This document shows positions 49,140 to 57,413 of a stretch of 64,000 nt of DNA, piece by piece; within the stretch, counting starts at the first letter, position 1; each line of letters begins with the position of its first letter. Source of the DNA: a virus. Where the stretch lies: the IMG/VR virus record IMGVR_UViG_3300048113_001121, positions 1 through 64,000 of that record. One strand, written 5' to 3'. The translations under genes were made by a program, and so were the position numbers. The notes beneath the pieces are model-generated. The model had not been told where the DNA came from. It ran no database searches and saw only the letters and a program-made list of their open reading frames with translations.

Positions 49140-49681
49140 GTAGTTTTTGATATAACCCATTTATACCCTACATCTCCACCATTTAATAACCAATTAACAT
49201 ACTCCATATCTTTTTGTGGTTTTCCTTTAAACGTTTCATTTAAAGTGATTGTTTCTTTTTTACTGTCAAAAAATTGTTTTAATTCTAATAGTTGGTTTTT
49301 AGAAATTACGTTATTCTCAACTATCTTTTGAGTGACTCTATTAATTCCTTTAGAGTATGATAAACCCTTTTTCATTTGGCTAATTACCGGCGAAGGGACT
49401 CTAATATAATCATTATTTTCTATAATAACGATTTTAAGGTCACCAGAACCTTTAATTACTCTGTGGTATGTCTCTTTATTAATAATATATTTTTGTCCAA
49501 CCTTAAGGTCCTGGGGTAACTCCTCATCCATTTGAAGCTTCCAACCGTCACTTGATTCTACAAATATAATACGGTCGTACTCATCTTTGTGCCATTTTAA
49601 CTCTTCAGAGTTAACGGATTCATTAAAAACTCTACGTTTTTTATTATGTGATAGTTGTGTGTCTGAATATATCATTACCAA
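49136..49681 (-). CDS. Hypothetical protein, possible cupin-like fold
   Basis: A 181-residue protein. WKLQMDEELPQDLKVGQKYI and ETYHRVIKGSGDLKIVIIE resemble a cupin G-x-x-x-x-x-H ... G-x-G-x-x-x-V-x-x pattern, but the metal set is not clear. VISKNQLLELKQF resembles the ESQL-type peptide in other proteins here. C-terminal VNWLLNGGDVGYKWV is a compact end. It overlaps the large Cys/Lys-rich gene by 7 bases. Function is unknown. Confidence 0.5.
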   Translation of the reverse strand: MVMIYSDTQLSHNKKRRVFNESVNSEELKWHKDEYDRIIFVESSDGWKLQMDEELPQDLKVGQKYIINKETYHRVIKGSGDLKIVIIENNDYIRVPSPVISQMKKGLSYSKGINRVTQKIVENNVISKNQLLELKQFFDSKKETITLNETFKGKPQKDMEYVNWLLNGGDVGYKWVISKTT

Positions 49682-51267
49682 AATCTACCTGAGACATTTT
49701 TACCAAAATCTTTATGTGCTCTACACGCCCAATAACCCGCCTTAGTTTTGTCTTTTTTCTTAGCACACTGATGTCTAGCCGCAAATGATTTACGAGCACC
49801 TGGGTCGTTCCATTTAGCTGTCATAACAGGTGACCCATAAGAAACTTTTATAACTTTACCCGTTTTGGGGTTTTTAACGTACACATACCACTTTTTAGGT
49901 CCACCTGACTTAGGTTTGTTTAAACTAACATCTTTACCTTTATATTCGGCCTCATCTATTTCATTGGCATATGTTCCATCCCAACTAAAGGATTGTTCGT
50001 TTACCATTGGAAAATCAAATGGTAATCTTTCACCCTTATAATTAAAAAATTTACCTCTATCTGATTCTAATAACTCGATTTCTTCTTCTGACCATTCATT
50101 ATGACCATCATTATATAACTTACGACCCTCATTAATCACATCAAAGTATTTGGGGCTACCATATCTAAAAACATTTTCAGTTAATGAAATACGATTATCA
50201 ATATGATATTGTAATTCTTCAGATATTACGGTCTTTTCTTTAGTGTATGACTTTAAAACCGATTCAATTAATTTAGTATCATCGACTAAATCCTCATCCT
50301 CTTTTTCGGGTTCACTTAACGGTATGGATACATCGTCAAAAGAATCTAACGTTTTTGGTTGTAATGGTGGGTCTAATAAAAATCTTTGATTAATCCAACT
50401 TCTTAATTCATTTTCAACAAAAAATTCAGGAACAGGTTTATCATCTGGCTCGTTTGATGCTATTTCTGAAATATGATAAGCGAATTTTAGTTTGTTTTCA
50501 TTATTCATTAAATTCATTAACCCATCACTTATAAAAAATATTTGACTAAACGGGTCCACAGGATTAATATCTCCTTCAGCAAAACTAAATACCTTCATAA
50601 TTGCCTTCGCCCACCAAGATTTATAGGATGACGTTTCTTTTAATGTTGGACCTATTAGTTTATTAAGTGCTCTAACTGCAGATGTAAACATTCCCGCTAC
50701 GGCAATTTGTGGTATAAACCAAGGCATTAAACGTATAAATGCTTTAAATCCACCTTCACCTACATGTTTAGCTAATCTTTTATTTTTAGCTCCGTTAACG
50801 ATACTTCTTAATTGTCCAAAAGTAATGGGTCCTTGAGCGTTACAGAATTTTTTAGCGTCACAAATACTTTTAACTACTTTACTTGAAACATTAACGTCGC
50901 CCCCTAATTCCTCTAATACTAAGTTAACTAACTTATCTATTGATTCATTTTTCTTTTTATAATTCTTCACTTTAATTCTTGTTGGTTTTTGACCTTTCCC
51001 TGTTTGAGTATCTTTCTTTTCTTTTTCTCGTTTCCTACGACAAGCCGAGTCTTTATCTTTCTGAGACATTTTACCTGCAACACCAGCACCTCGACATACG
51101 GGATACGCTCCTTTGTCTGCGTCTCCACGACCACATGGCGGGTGACCACCACCTTTTTTCTTTTTACATATATTAACCCATGGACCCTTTGGTTGTGAGG
51201 AACCTTTCTTTTTTTTCTTCTTTCCAAACCAAACGGCTAAATCTTCTGTTAAAATATATTCACTCAT
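49675..51267 (-). CDS. Large protein with DUF5872-like N-terminus and C-terminal Cys/His module
   Basis: A 530-residue protein. The first ~110 residues read LAVWFGKKKKKKGSSQPKG, PWVNICKKKKGGGHPPCGRG and KGAYPVCRGAGVAGKMSQKD, a Cys-rich basic module that I match to DUF5872 from memory. Residues about 115-320 are helical. The C-terminal ~80 residues read WYVYVKNPKTGKVIKVSYGS, DPGARKSFAARHQCAKKKDK, YWACRAHK, a conserved Cys/His pattern that I recall in many T4-like phage proteins. It may bind nucleic acid or be a structural protein of the head; neither is established. It diverges from the small basic gene at 51348. Confidence 0.65.
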   Translation of the reverse strand: MSEYILTEDLAVWFGKKKKKKGSSQPKGPWVNICKKKKGGGHPPCGRGDADKGAYPVCRGAGVAGKMSQKDKDSACRRKREKEKKDTQTGKGQKPTRIKVKNYKKKNESIDKLVNLVLEELGGDVNVSSKVVKSICDAKKFCNAQGPITFGQLRSIVNGAKNKRLAKHVGEGGFKAFIRLMPWFIPQIAVAGMFTSAVRALNKLIGPTLKETSSYKSWWAKAIMKVFSFAEGDINPVDPFSQIFFISDGLMNLMNNENKLKFAYHISEIASNEPDDKPVPEFFVENELRSWINQRFLLDPPLQPKTLDSFDDVSIPLSEPEKEDEDLVDDTKLIESVLKSYTKEKTVISEELQYHIDNRISLTENVFRYGSPKYFDVINEGRKLYNDGHNEWSEEEIELLESDRGKFFNYKGERLPFDFPMVNEQSFSWDGTYANEIDEAEYKGKDVSLNKPKSGGPKKWYVYVKNPKTGKVIKVSYGSPVMTAKWNDPGARKSFAARHQCAKKKDKTKAGYWACRAHKDFGKNVSGRFW

Positions 51268-51347
51268 ACTTGATTATTACTATAATTTTATTATCTATTA
51301 AATAAATATAACGAGAAATAAACTTATTCATTAAATAAAAAAACAAA

Positions 51348-51749
51348 ATGGCTAAAGCTAAAAAGACAACGTCTGACGAGACAAAAAAACCAACAGCTAG
51401 AAAAACTAGAACTAAAAAAACTGAAACTAAACCTGTAGAGGAAAAAGTGAGTGAAGTTTTAGAAGGTCAAGGTACCGAACAATCTGTTGATGAACAACCA
51501 AAACCTATTGGAACATTATTTGACACTATAAACTATAGTAATCTTCAAGATTTAGATAAGTTTGTACAGAACTTAAATGGTGACCAATCATTGTACTGTG
51601 TGGTACACGCGGCTAAATCGGCACACAAACGAGGTGCATTTAGTATTGAAGAGTCTGAAGTGATTTCAAGAGCTATCAGAGTGTTAACTACACCTCCTGA
51701 GGATAAAGAAAAATCAGTTCCTGACCCTGAAGTACACAAAGCAGATTAA
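51348..51749 (+). CDS. Small basic/acidic protein
   Basis: A 133-residue protein. The N-terminal ~35 residues are a Lys/Thr-rich, DNA-binding-like tail (MAKAKKTTSDETKKPTARKT). The second half folds as a helix-rich unit, NLQDLDKFVQNLNGDQSLYC then RGAFSIEESEVISRAIRVLT. It is followed by a strong terminator. The upstream gap has only AT-rich sequence, with AAATAAATATAACG about 40 bases before the ATG. Function unknown; a nucleoid-like or virion DNA-binding role is possible. Confidence 0.65.
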   Translation: MAKAKKTTSDETKKPTARKTRTKKTETKPVEEKVSEVLEGQGTEQSVDEQPKPIGTLFDTINYSNLQDLDKFVQNLNGDQSLYCVVHAAKSAHKRGAFSIEESEVISRAIRVLTTPPEDKEKSVPDPEVHKAD

Positions 51750-51756
51750 TTAAATT

Positions 51757-51780
51757 AAAAAGGGACATTGTCCCTTTTTT
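51757..51780 (+). terminator. Rho-independent terminator
   Basis: A perfect 10-bp stem AAAAAGGGAC / GTCCCTTTTT with a 3-base loop and T run, 8 bases after the 133-residue gene. It insulates that gene from the next. Confidence 0.9.
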
Positions 51781-51799
51781 TATGCAAAAAAAATACATT

Positions 51800-52000
51800 A
51801 TGACTAGAAGTGAAATAAGTACAAAAATTGTGAAAAATGAAATGATTATGATGAGGGCACGTAATAATGGTCATAAACCAAATGATGGTGATAAATTTCA
51901 ACCATTAAGAATTGAAAATGAAATTTTAAGATGTATGTATTTTGGGGAAGACTCCCCTCATTGTATTAGAAACTATACAAATAAAAAAGGGGACCAATAA
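51800..52000 (+). CDS. Hypothetical small protein
   Basis: From ATG 51800 (MTRSEISTKIVKNEMIMMRA) the product is 66 residues. An in-frame ATG at 51782 lies directly after the terminator T run, so 51800 is more likely. Lys/Met-rich N-terminal half, then LRIENEILRCMYFGEDSPHC. Its TAA lies in the loop of the downstream terminator (51986-52010). Function unknown. Confidence 0.55.
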   Translation: MTRSEISTKIVKNEMIMMRARNNGHKPNDGDKFQPLRIENEILRCMYFGEDSPHCIRNYTNKKGDQ

Positions 52001-52010
52001 GGTCCCCTTT
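51986..52010. terminator. Bidirectional terminator between small gene and gp23
   Basis: A perfect 10-bp stem AAAGGGGACC / GGTCCCCTTT with loop AATAA, flanked by A and T runs on both sides. It serves the plus-strand gene (whose TAA is in the loop) and the minus-strand gp23 gene ending at 52031. Confidence 0.9.
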
Positions 52011-52030
52011 AATATTCCTATTAAGATATA

Positions 52031-53773
52031 TTATCTTAAAGAGTTCAAGTCAAATGTTCTAACACCATCAACTACGATTCTACCATAGAAACGGTTATTA
52101 ACCATTTTCTTAGCGTATCTCGTCATAATACCCTTTATCGGAGTAAAGTTGAACGGGTTATACATTGTAGGTGTCAACTGTAATGGTACATACGGTGCGT
52201 AAACGTACCCTGTATCCAATAATGAAGAACCTTTATGTCCCAATAAAACAGTGTTTGGTGGGAAGTAAGGGTCTCTGTACACTTGGTATCTACCTGATAA
52301 TGTACCTACTCTTTCAATACCCATGTTGTATTGGTCTTGGTCTGGAGCCGCATTTGATACGTGGAAGTATTCCAAGTCATCAAAGATAGCTGAAATTTCC
52401 GAAGAAACAACAATCCAGTTAGCTCCACCTCTTAATGTAGATTTGTGAATTTGAGCTGAGATTTGGTTAATCGCAGTAATCAATGTCTGATTCCAGTCTT
52501 TTTGGTTATAGTTAACTGAACCATTAGACACTCTCTTCCATCCGTTGTAATCCCAACGTAATGTCCAAGCCGCACCTTTTCTTAAGTCTCTTAAGATTTC
52601 ACGGTCAATTTCAGCAGCCACTTGTTCTGATAATAAAGCTGTTAATTCAGCCTCAGCATCAATGTTATGGAATGCAGAAACATCTTGTGCTAATTCTGGA
52701 GACCATTGTGCTCTTAGTTTTCTTTCTGTAACCGATACAGTAACTGCATCAAGGTCAAAAGAAACTTCACCCATTTGGTCTTCGAATTCTAAGTCAGCAT
52801 ATACTCTGTAAGTCGCACCAACCGTAGGGTTAGCCGCGAATGTAGTACCTGTATAACCATCGATTGAACAGTTAGCACATCCAACAACAGGTGTTGAAGT
52901 ATCAACTGATAAATAAATTACACCGTCAGCAGTACAAATATCATCATACTTACCACCTGGTCCTGTATAGTTTCCTGGAGGGAAGTTAGTTTGAGATTCG
53001 TTACCGTATTGAACGATACCTTTACCGTACTTCTGTGTTACCACGTTAAAGTTAAAGTAATCACCACCTATTTGTACTTCTAATGATGCTAAGAAATCCT
53101 CAGTATCTTGTTCGTTACCTGTAGGTCCGATTAATTTACCTTGACCTGCAGATGCAAATCCTGATAATGCAACTAAAAGTGTTCTTTGGTTACCTGCATA
53201 ATCACCTGCAGCCGCAACTACTAATGATGAACCATCCCATTTTACTAATGTGGTATTAGCAGCAATTCCTGAAAACGCTCCTTTAGAGTAATCGAATAAC
53301 CCAGCTGGGTCTGAATTCGGTGCAGAACCTTCGTAAAATCTATCATAAAGGTTTTTACCTGAACCGTAGTTTACTGACGTACCAGAAGGACCATTAGGTG
53401 CTCCGAAAGGTGCAACATGTGTTCCATCAGCATTTCTGTTCTGAATTTTAGGTACAAAGTAGAATAATTTACCGATTGGTAAGTTCATCGCTTGTACTGA
53501 TACGATATCATTAGCTAATAATTTAGAGAATACTCTTCTAATGATAGGGAAGACTACTGTTTCAAATGAACCTGAGTTATCTGAAGCAGATGCTTCGTTA
53601 ATTAAGTGAGACGCTTGGTTTTCATATAATTGTGCCATGTTCTCTTTTACGTGACCTTTAAGACCCTCTAGGAATCCTAATTTGTCCCATTTGTTGATTG
53701 TGTCTTCTTTGATAACTTTAAGGTGTTTTAACCCAATATTACCAACAAGACCTGATTCTAATAATGCTCCCAT
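52031..53773 (-). CDS. 23: Major capsid protein, gp23-like
   Basis: A 580-residue HK97-fold capsid protein (T4 gp23 521 aa). It has the T4-type beginning (NKWDKLGFLEGLKGHVKEN), then VVFPIIRRVFSKLLANDIVSVQ, and the classic ELAQDVSAFHNIDAEAELTALLSEQVAAEIDREIL, SRGGANWIV-like GGANWIVVSSEI and the end TRYAKKMVNNRFYGRIVV. A prohead protease site is visible at INE-A (residues 58-61), where gp21 would cut between Glu60 and Ala61. It lies after gp22-like and ends at the bidirectional terminator. It forms the capsid shell. Confidence 0.95.
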   Translation of the reverse strand: MGALLESGLVGNIGLKHLKVIKEDTINKWDKLGFLEGLKGHVKENMAQLYENQASHLINEASASDNSGSFETVVFPIIRRVFSKLLANDIVSVQAMNLPIGKLFYFVPKIQNRNADGTHVAPFGAPNGPSGTSVNYGSGKNLYDRFYEGSAPNSDPAGLFDYSKGAFSGIAANTTLVKWDGSSLVVAAAGDYAGNQRTLLVALSGFASAGQGKLIGPTGNEQDTEDFLASLEVQIGGDYFNFNVVTQKYGKGIVQYGNESQTNFPPGNYTGPGGKYDDICTADGVIYLSVDTSTPVVGCANCSIDGYTGTTFAANPTVGATYRVYADLEFEDQMGEVSFDLDAVTVSVTERKLRAQWSPELAQDVSAFHNIDAEAELTALLSEQVAAEIDREILRDLRKGAAWTLRWDYNGWKRVSNGSVNYNQKDWNQTLITAINQISAQIHKSTLRGGANWIVVSSEISAIFDDLEYFHVSNAAPDQDQYNMGIERVGTLSGRYQVYRDPYFPPNTVLLGHKGSSLLDTGYVYAPYVPLQLTPTMYNPFNFTPIKGIMTRYAKKMVNNRFYGRIVVDGVRTFDLNSLR

Positions 53774-53797
53774 TTTAGTATTTGTTTTTTTTAAATT

Positions 53798-55330
53798 TTA
53801 TTTTTGAAGTTTACCCATTAAATCCTTCATTCTCATGAACTGAGGATTTTCGTAAGTTTTACTTTCGATAAGATTTGTAGCAGAACCTTTAGATGGTGAT
53901 TTCTGTACTTTAGATGCAACTGATTCAGTTACAACTGCAGAACTTCCTTTCGAGTCTAAATCTTCTTTTACAGTCTTATAAAGACTTTTCGATTCCTTGA
54001 TTGTTTCAGCAGAATCAAAACGTCTTAAAATGTTTATTTTTTCTTGTTTTGTTGTCGAATGCTCAGTAAACAGTCGAGTAGCGTATGCTAGATTTGAATT
54101 GAAAACAGCAACTTCATTAAGTTTTTCTTTAAAGATGTTAAGTGCCTTACGGTACTCTTCATTTTTTTCTCTTAATTGTTTTACTTCTTTCTCAAGTGAT
54201 TCATTGTACCTTGCTCTATTAGGAATAGAATGTGGTTTTGAAAGTCCTTTAGATTTATCAGAAGATGCTTTCTGTCCAGCAGCGTGACTTCTCACCATAC
54301 CTTCTTTAGCCTCTTCGTAATCTTTGTGAGATTTTGAATCATCACCTTTTTTACCTCCGAACTCTTCATTAGATTCTTCATAATCCTTGTGAGATTTTGA
54401 GTCGTCTCCTTTTTTACCTCCATACTCTTCGTAATGTTCCTCTTTGTGATGTTCTTCAGCATCGTGGTGTGCGTCTTTTTTCAACTTCTCAATTTGTGAG
54501 TAGTCGTCTTCAGCTGCGTCACCATAATAGTTTCCGTCATCCTCTCCGAGTTCAATTTCATAAACTACTTCGTCTCCTTCGTTAGATTCTTCATAATCCT
54601 TGTGAGATTTTGAATCGTCACCTTTCTTACCTCCGTATTCTTCATTTGATTCTTCATAATCTTTGTGAGATTTTGAATCATCGCCTTTCTTACCTCCGAA
54701 TTCTTCGTTAGATTCTTCGTAGTCCTTATGAGATTTAGAGTCGTCACCTTTCTTACCTCCGAATTCCTCCATTTGAATTTGATATTCAACATCAGCCTCA
54801 TCATCTTTAAGTGTGATTTCGTCACCGTCTTGTGTAACAACGATTCCGTCTTCTTCACCCATAGCTTTAAAGACCTTAAGGATTTCTTCGTCAGATGCGC
54901 CTGTAAGGTCAAGTGGTAAAAGAATTTCTTCTTCGTCATCCACTTCTAACTCATCACCTGGTAAATCCATCATAAGCATATCATCAGTATCAATTTCCAT
55001 ATCATCCTCATCCTCATCGGATTCGTCTTCAATGTCCATGTCAACATCTAGTTCCATGTCGTCTTCAATGTCAAGTTCGTCTTGTTCTTTTGTTTCGTGC
55101 TTTACAGATTTCTCCATATCGTCACCTTCTTCCATTTTTTCACCTTCCATTGCTTCAACAGACACTTCGTCTTCAATCTCTTCTTCATTTAGAGATTCTT
55201 TTACTAATTCACTGATTTCTTCCTTCATAGTAGAAGCAAGTATTCCTTTTGCATTCTCCGTAACGGCTTCCTTCAAATTTTCCATTTGTAGTAGCGCTTC
55301 TTCAACTAAGTTTTGTTTTTTTTGTGCCAT
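53798..55330 (-). CDS. 22: Prohead scaffold, gp22-like, with internal repeats
   Basis: A 510-residue acidic, helical protein upstream of gp23, longer than T4 gp22 (269 aa). The N-terminus (LVEEALLQMENLKEAVTENA) and a later coiled-coil stretch (LEKEVKQLREKNEEYRKALN) fit a core scaffold. Very acidic region at about 50-140. Five copies of a 21-residue unit with core GGKKGDDSKSHKDYEES occur at 189-251 (three) and 302-343 (two). The scaffold guides head assembly and is digested by gp21; LKE-A near the start is a possible cut site. TATAAATA lies 25 bases upstream of its ATG. Confidence 0.85.
   Translation of the reverse strand: MAQKKQNLVEEALLQMENLKEAVTENAKGILASTMKEEISELVKESLNEEEIEDEVSVEAMEGEKMEEGDDMEKSVKHETKEQDELDIEDDMELDVDMDIEDESDEDEDDMEIDTDDMLMMDLPGDELEVDDEEEILLPLDLTGASDEEILKVFKAMGEEDGIVVTQDGDEITLKDDEADVEYQIQMEEFGGKKGDDSKSHKDYEESNEEFGGKKGDDSKSHKDYEESNEEYGGKKGDDSKSHKDYEESNEGDEVVYEIELGEDDGNYYGDAAEDDYSQIEKLKKDAHHDAEEHHKEEHYEEYGGKKGDDSKSHKDYEESNEEFGGKKGDDSKSHKDYEEAKEGMVRSHAAGQKASSDKSKGLSKPHSIPNRARYNESLEKEVKQLREKNEEYRKALNIFKEKLNEVAVFNSNLAYATRLFTEHSTTKQEKINILRRFDSAETIKESKSLYKTVKEDLDSKGSSAVVTESVASKVQKSPSKGSATNLIESKTYENPQFMRMKDLMGKLQK
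54302..54766 (-). repeat. 63-bp coding repeats in scaffold gene
   Basis: Near-identical 63-base units: three in tandem at 54578-54766 and two at 54302-54427, separated by an acidic His-rich spacer. They encode the GGKKGDDSKSHKDYEES unit. Such near-identity suggests recent duplication or gene conversion. Confidence 0.85.
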
Positions 55331-55355
55331 TTTAGTTATTTTTTTGCAAAATGTT

Positions 55356-55363
55356 TATTTATA
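55356..55363 (-). promoter_or_regulatory. Late promoter before scaffold and capsid genes
   Basis: The minus strand reads TATAAATAAACA, exact T4 late consensus, 25 bases before the gp22 ATG; TATTTATTATA lies 9-16 bases further upstream. It would drive gp22 and gp23, the most abundant late products. Confidence 0.65.
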
Positions 55364-55424
55364 GTTTTTATAATAAATATACACGAATTAAAAAAAAATC
55401 ACTTTATAAAACAATAGGCAAAAA

Positions 55425-55447
55425 AAAATCGGGGTTTACCCGATTTT
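55425..55447 (-). terminator. Rho-independent terminator after DUF4494-like gene
   Basis: Stem AAAATCGGG / CCCGATTTT (9 bp, 5-base loop), with a T run on the minus strand. It lies 26 bases after the DUF4494-like gene and before the gp22 promoter, isolating the scaffold/capsid operon. Confidence 0.88.
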
Positions 55448-55472
55448 AATTTTATAATATGTATGTGAAGTA

Positions 55473-55682
55473 TTACTCGATTACTTCATCAATTTTACTT
55501 TCGACACATGCAGATATTCTCCAATCGTGAGTAAAACCTTCAAAGGCTTTAGTAACTTTAGCCTCAACATCTGTTACGTTAAAACCTTTAACTAATTTTT
55601 CTTCTCTGATTTTTTTAATCTTACCTGAATGCTCGTCTGGCATATCATACTGAATTTTTGCTACAAAATACTTTTCTTCCAT
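55473..55682 (-). CDS. DUF4494-like small protein
   Basis: A 69-residue protein: KYFVAKIQYDMPDEHSGKIK, then REEKLVKGFNVTDVEAKVTK. The Y-F-V-A-K-I-x-Y ... V-x-A-F-S/N-x-T-x-A-E pattern resembles DUF4494, a family I associate with Bacteroidota; the match is from memory. It follows the protease gene (24-base gap) and has a terminator after it. Function unknown; the family is a host-range hint. Confidence 0.6.
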   Translation of the reverse strand: MEEKYFVAKIQYDMPDEHSGKIKKIREEKLVKGFNVTDVEAKVTKAFEGFTHDWRISACVESKIDEVIE

Positions 55683-55706
55683 TTTATTTTTTTTTCTTAG
55701 TTTTAA

Positions 55707-56429
55707 TTAATATCCTAAATAATCGGTTAATTTTTTCATTAAGTCAAGTGATTTGTCTAAACCTTTTTCAGGTTCACCATTTACACTTCTTTGTTTTGTC
55801 TCTTCTTCAATGTTCTCATCGTACTTCATTCTATCATCTTGATTAAGGAATAAGTAAGCTCCTGGTGTTGATGGTGAAGATACTAAATCAAAACAAATTA
55901 ATTCAAAATCGTCCTGCACTTCATTCCTTTCACCTTTTTTAACTAAAGAACCTACACCACGAGATGATACCCCCATAGTGACTCCCTGTCTCATAAGATT
56001 TGCCGCTTGGTCTCCTGGACATGATACAACACCTGTTTTATGAAAACCTGGTGATGTCAATAATTTTATTTTACCCATTAGAACATTACCTTCCCACCAC
56101 ATATCAGTTATCAAGTGTGATACACGGTCTAAGTCGATAAGTGACGATTCAGGGTGATTAAGTTCTGATATCGATAATCCTTTCTTTATTGCCTCTTGGT
56201 ATTTTTCACCTTCTCTCCTTAATATTGATTCGGGATATATTCTACCGTTTCTATTTGGTGTGTCGTATTTTTGTAATACTGCGTAAAACTCAAAAGGTTT
56301 AGAATGGTCTAATTGACCGTATGATTCTTTTATAATATCGGCGTTACGTTTATCGTTTGGGTTTATAAAACCGGCATCCCACTCAATTAAAATCCCTTTA
56401 CCCGTATCATTTGGTCCTAATATTTTCAT
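55707..56429 (-). CDS. 21: Prohead core protease, gp21-like
   Basis: A 240-residue serine-type protease of the T4 gp21 family. YDTPNRNGRIYPESIL, ISELNHPESSLIDLDRVSHLI (catalytic His in NHP), TMGVSSRGVGSL (catalytic Ser in VSSRG) and DFELICFDLVSSPSTPGAY are diagnostic. It cleaves capsid, scaffold and core proteins at [IL]-x-E sites during maturation. It is followed by the DUF4494-like gene and then gp22 and gp23. TATTTATA lies 11 bases before the ATG. Confidence 0.95.
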   Translation of the reverse strand: MKILGPNDTGKGILIEWDAGFINPNDKRNADIIKESYGQLDHSKPFEFYAVLQKYDTPNRNGRIYPESILRREGEKYQEAIKKGLSISELNHPESSLIDLDRVSHLITDMWWEGNVLMGKIKLLTSPGFHKTGVVSCPGDQAANLMRQGVTMGVSSRGVGSLVKKGERNEVQDDFELICFDLVSSPSTPGAYLFLNQDDRMKYDENIEEETKQRSVNGEPEKGLDKSLDLMKKLTDYLGY

Positions 56430-56440
56430 ATCTTTTATTT

Positions 56441-56448
56441 TATAAATA
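56441..56448 (-). promoter_or_regulatory. Late-promoter-like motif before protease gene
   Basis: Sense TATTTATAAAATAAAAG, 11 bases before ATG 56429. Lies 8 bases after the end of the preceding gene. Confidence 0.4.
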
Positions 56449-56456
56449 TGCTACGT

Positions 56457-56843
56457 TTAGTATTCCATCGAGATAAAAACGTCCCATTCACTTATTCTAA
56501 TTGGAGTTACTCTTAATAATTGGTTTATTTTGTCACTAACGAATATCTTATATTCTGTTGTTAAAACAGAATCGTCACCTTCTCCTGAGAAAAAAACGTA
56601 GTTATTCGCGAAGTCTGTAACTTCCTGTCCTTTATAAATTACTTTACCAATTTCAACCCGAACACTTATATCTTCGTCTTGAATATCACCTTCTATCATA
56701 ACACTACTTGGTAAAATAAAAGTATCCCCATAACCAAATTCATATATAAATTTTTTAGGGTCTATAAGATTATTAAGATTATCTACAAGCGTATTTGCTT
56801 CAAATAATCTTAATAATTGACTTTCATTAATTACGACTTTCAT
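56457..56843 (-). CDS. Hypothetical protein with INESQL N-terminus
   Basis: A 128-residue protein: MKVVINESQLLRLFEANTLV, a beta-rich middle (SSVMIEGDIQDEDISVRVEI) and VTPIRISEWDVFISMEY at the end. The opening resembles the peptides at 4309 and 48653. It lies in the head-gene cluster between protease and the 145-residue gene. LFE-A would be a plausible gp21 site, so it may be a core or internal head protein; this is inference. Confidence 0.65.
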   Translation of the reverse strand: MKVVINESQLLRLFEANTLVDNLNNLIDPKKFIYEFGYGDTFILPSSVMIEGDIQDEDISVRVEIGKVIYKGQEVTDFANNYVFFSGEGDDSVLTTEYKIFVSDKINQLLRVTPIRISEWDVFISMEY

Positions 56844-56857
56844 TTAGTTGTTTTAAC

Positions 56858-56865
56858 TATAAATA
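56858..56865 (-). promoter_or_regulatory. Late-promoter-like motif before INESQL gene
   Basis: Sense TATTTATAGTTAAAAC, 14 bases before ATG 56843, just before the end of the upstream gene. Confidence 0.4.
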
Positions 56866-56867
56866 GA

Positions 56868-57305
56868 TTAAACAGACTGTTTTTTAGTTTTATGTAGTAT
56901 AAAATATTTTGATTTCATTAACGGATACCCATATAATGTATTAACTATTTGTTTTATCCTGTCTCTAAGTATCAACGATTTAAAGTCTATTTGTTCTTTT
57001 ACAAATAATGTTACCTCTAAATTCATAAAACTTCTTTTACCTAATTGTATACCACTACTTCTTAAATCTAAATCGACTATGTTATGTTTTTCAAATAATA
57101 ACGGGTCCACCGATTCTAATAAGTGATGTTTAATGTCCCTCTCTAACATACCTGTCGTTCTAACCCAATTATGAGCCGTCATTGTTGGTTCCACCCAACT
57201 TTGTATGAGAATATAAACTGATTTTAATTTTTTTGCATCTACTGTTCCATAACTACATTTCGCGTTTTCGTATCCCGTTAATTGGGACGTTTTTCCTTTT
57301 TTCAT
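56868..57305 (-). CDS. Hypothetical protein of head cluster
   Basis: A 145-residue basic protein. SQLTGYENAKCSYGTVDAKK then SVYILIQSWVEPTMTAHNWV and HHLLESVDPLLFEKHNIVDL form a mixed alpha/beta pattern, followed by RSFMNLEVTLFVKEQ and a basic C-terminus. It is preceded by an early-type promoter and lies divergent to bS21. Unusual for a head-cluster gene, it has no late motif, so it may be made early. No family recognised. Confidence 0.6.
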   Translation of the reverse strand: MKKGKTSQLTGYENAKCSYGTVDAKKLKSVYILIQSWVEPTMTAHNWVRTTGMLERDIKHHLLESVDPLLFEKHNIVDLDLRSSGIQLGKRSFMNLEVTLFVKEQIDFKSLILRDRIKQIVNTLYGYPLMKSKYFILHKTKKQSV

Positions 57306-57343
57306 ATAAATTCATAATATCTAATGTTTATTTGTTCGTTAAA

Positions 57344-57373
57344 AATATAACTATAAAAAGTACGATTGTCAAA
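57344..57373 (-). promoter_or_regulatory. Early-type promoter before 145-aa gene
   Basis: Minus strand TTGACA-N17-TATATT, also readable as TTTG-N20-TATATTTT, close to the Bacteroidota consensus TAnnTTTG. Transcription would start about 30 bases before ATG 57305. Confidence 0.55.
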
Positions 57374-57376
57374 ATA

Positions 57377-57404
57377 TTGATAAGTTGAATATATTTATTA
57401 TAAT
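57377..57404 (+). promoter_or_regulatory. Promoter of bS21 gene
   Basis: TTGATA-N16-TATAAT lies just before the bS21 ATG at 57414. The start site would fall only 3-5 bases before the ATG, giving a nearly leaderless mRNA. It overlaps the divergent promoter region. Confidence 0.45.
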
Positions 57405-57413
57405 AAGTCATAT

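Noticed and set aside
54302-54766. Regular repeats suggesting a CRISPR array
   Set aside because: Units are in frame, encode a protein repeat inside the scaffold gene and lack unique spacers.
54813-55364. Plus-strand Ser-rich ORF opposite the scaffold gene
   Set aside because: Antisense shadow of the acidic scaffold; composition is explained by the GAA/GAT codons on the other strand.
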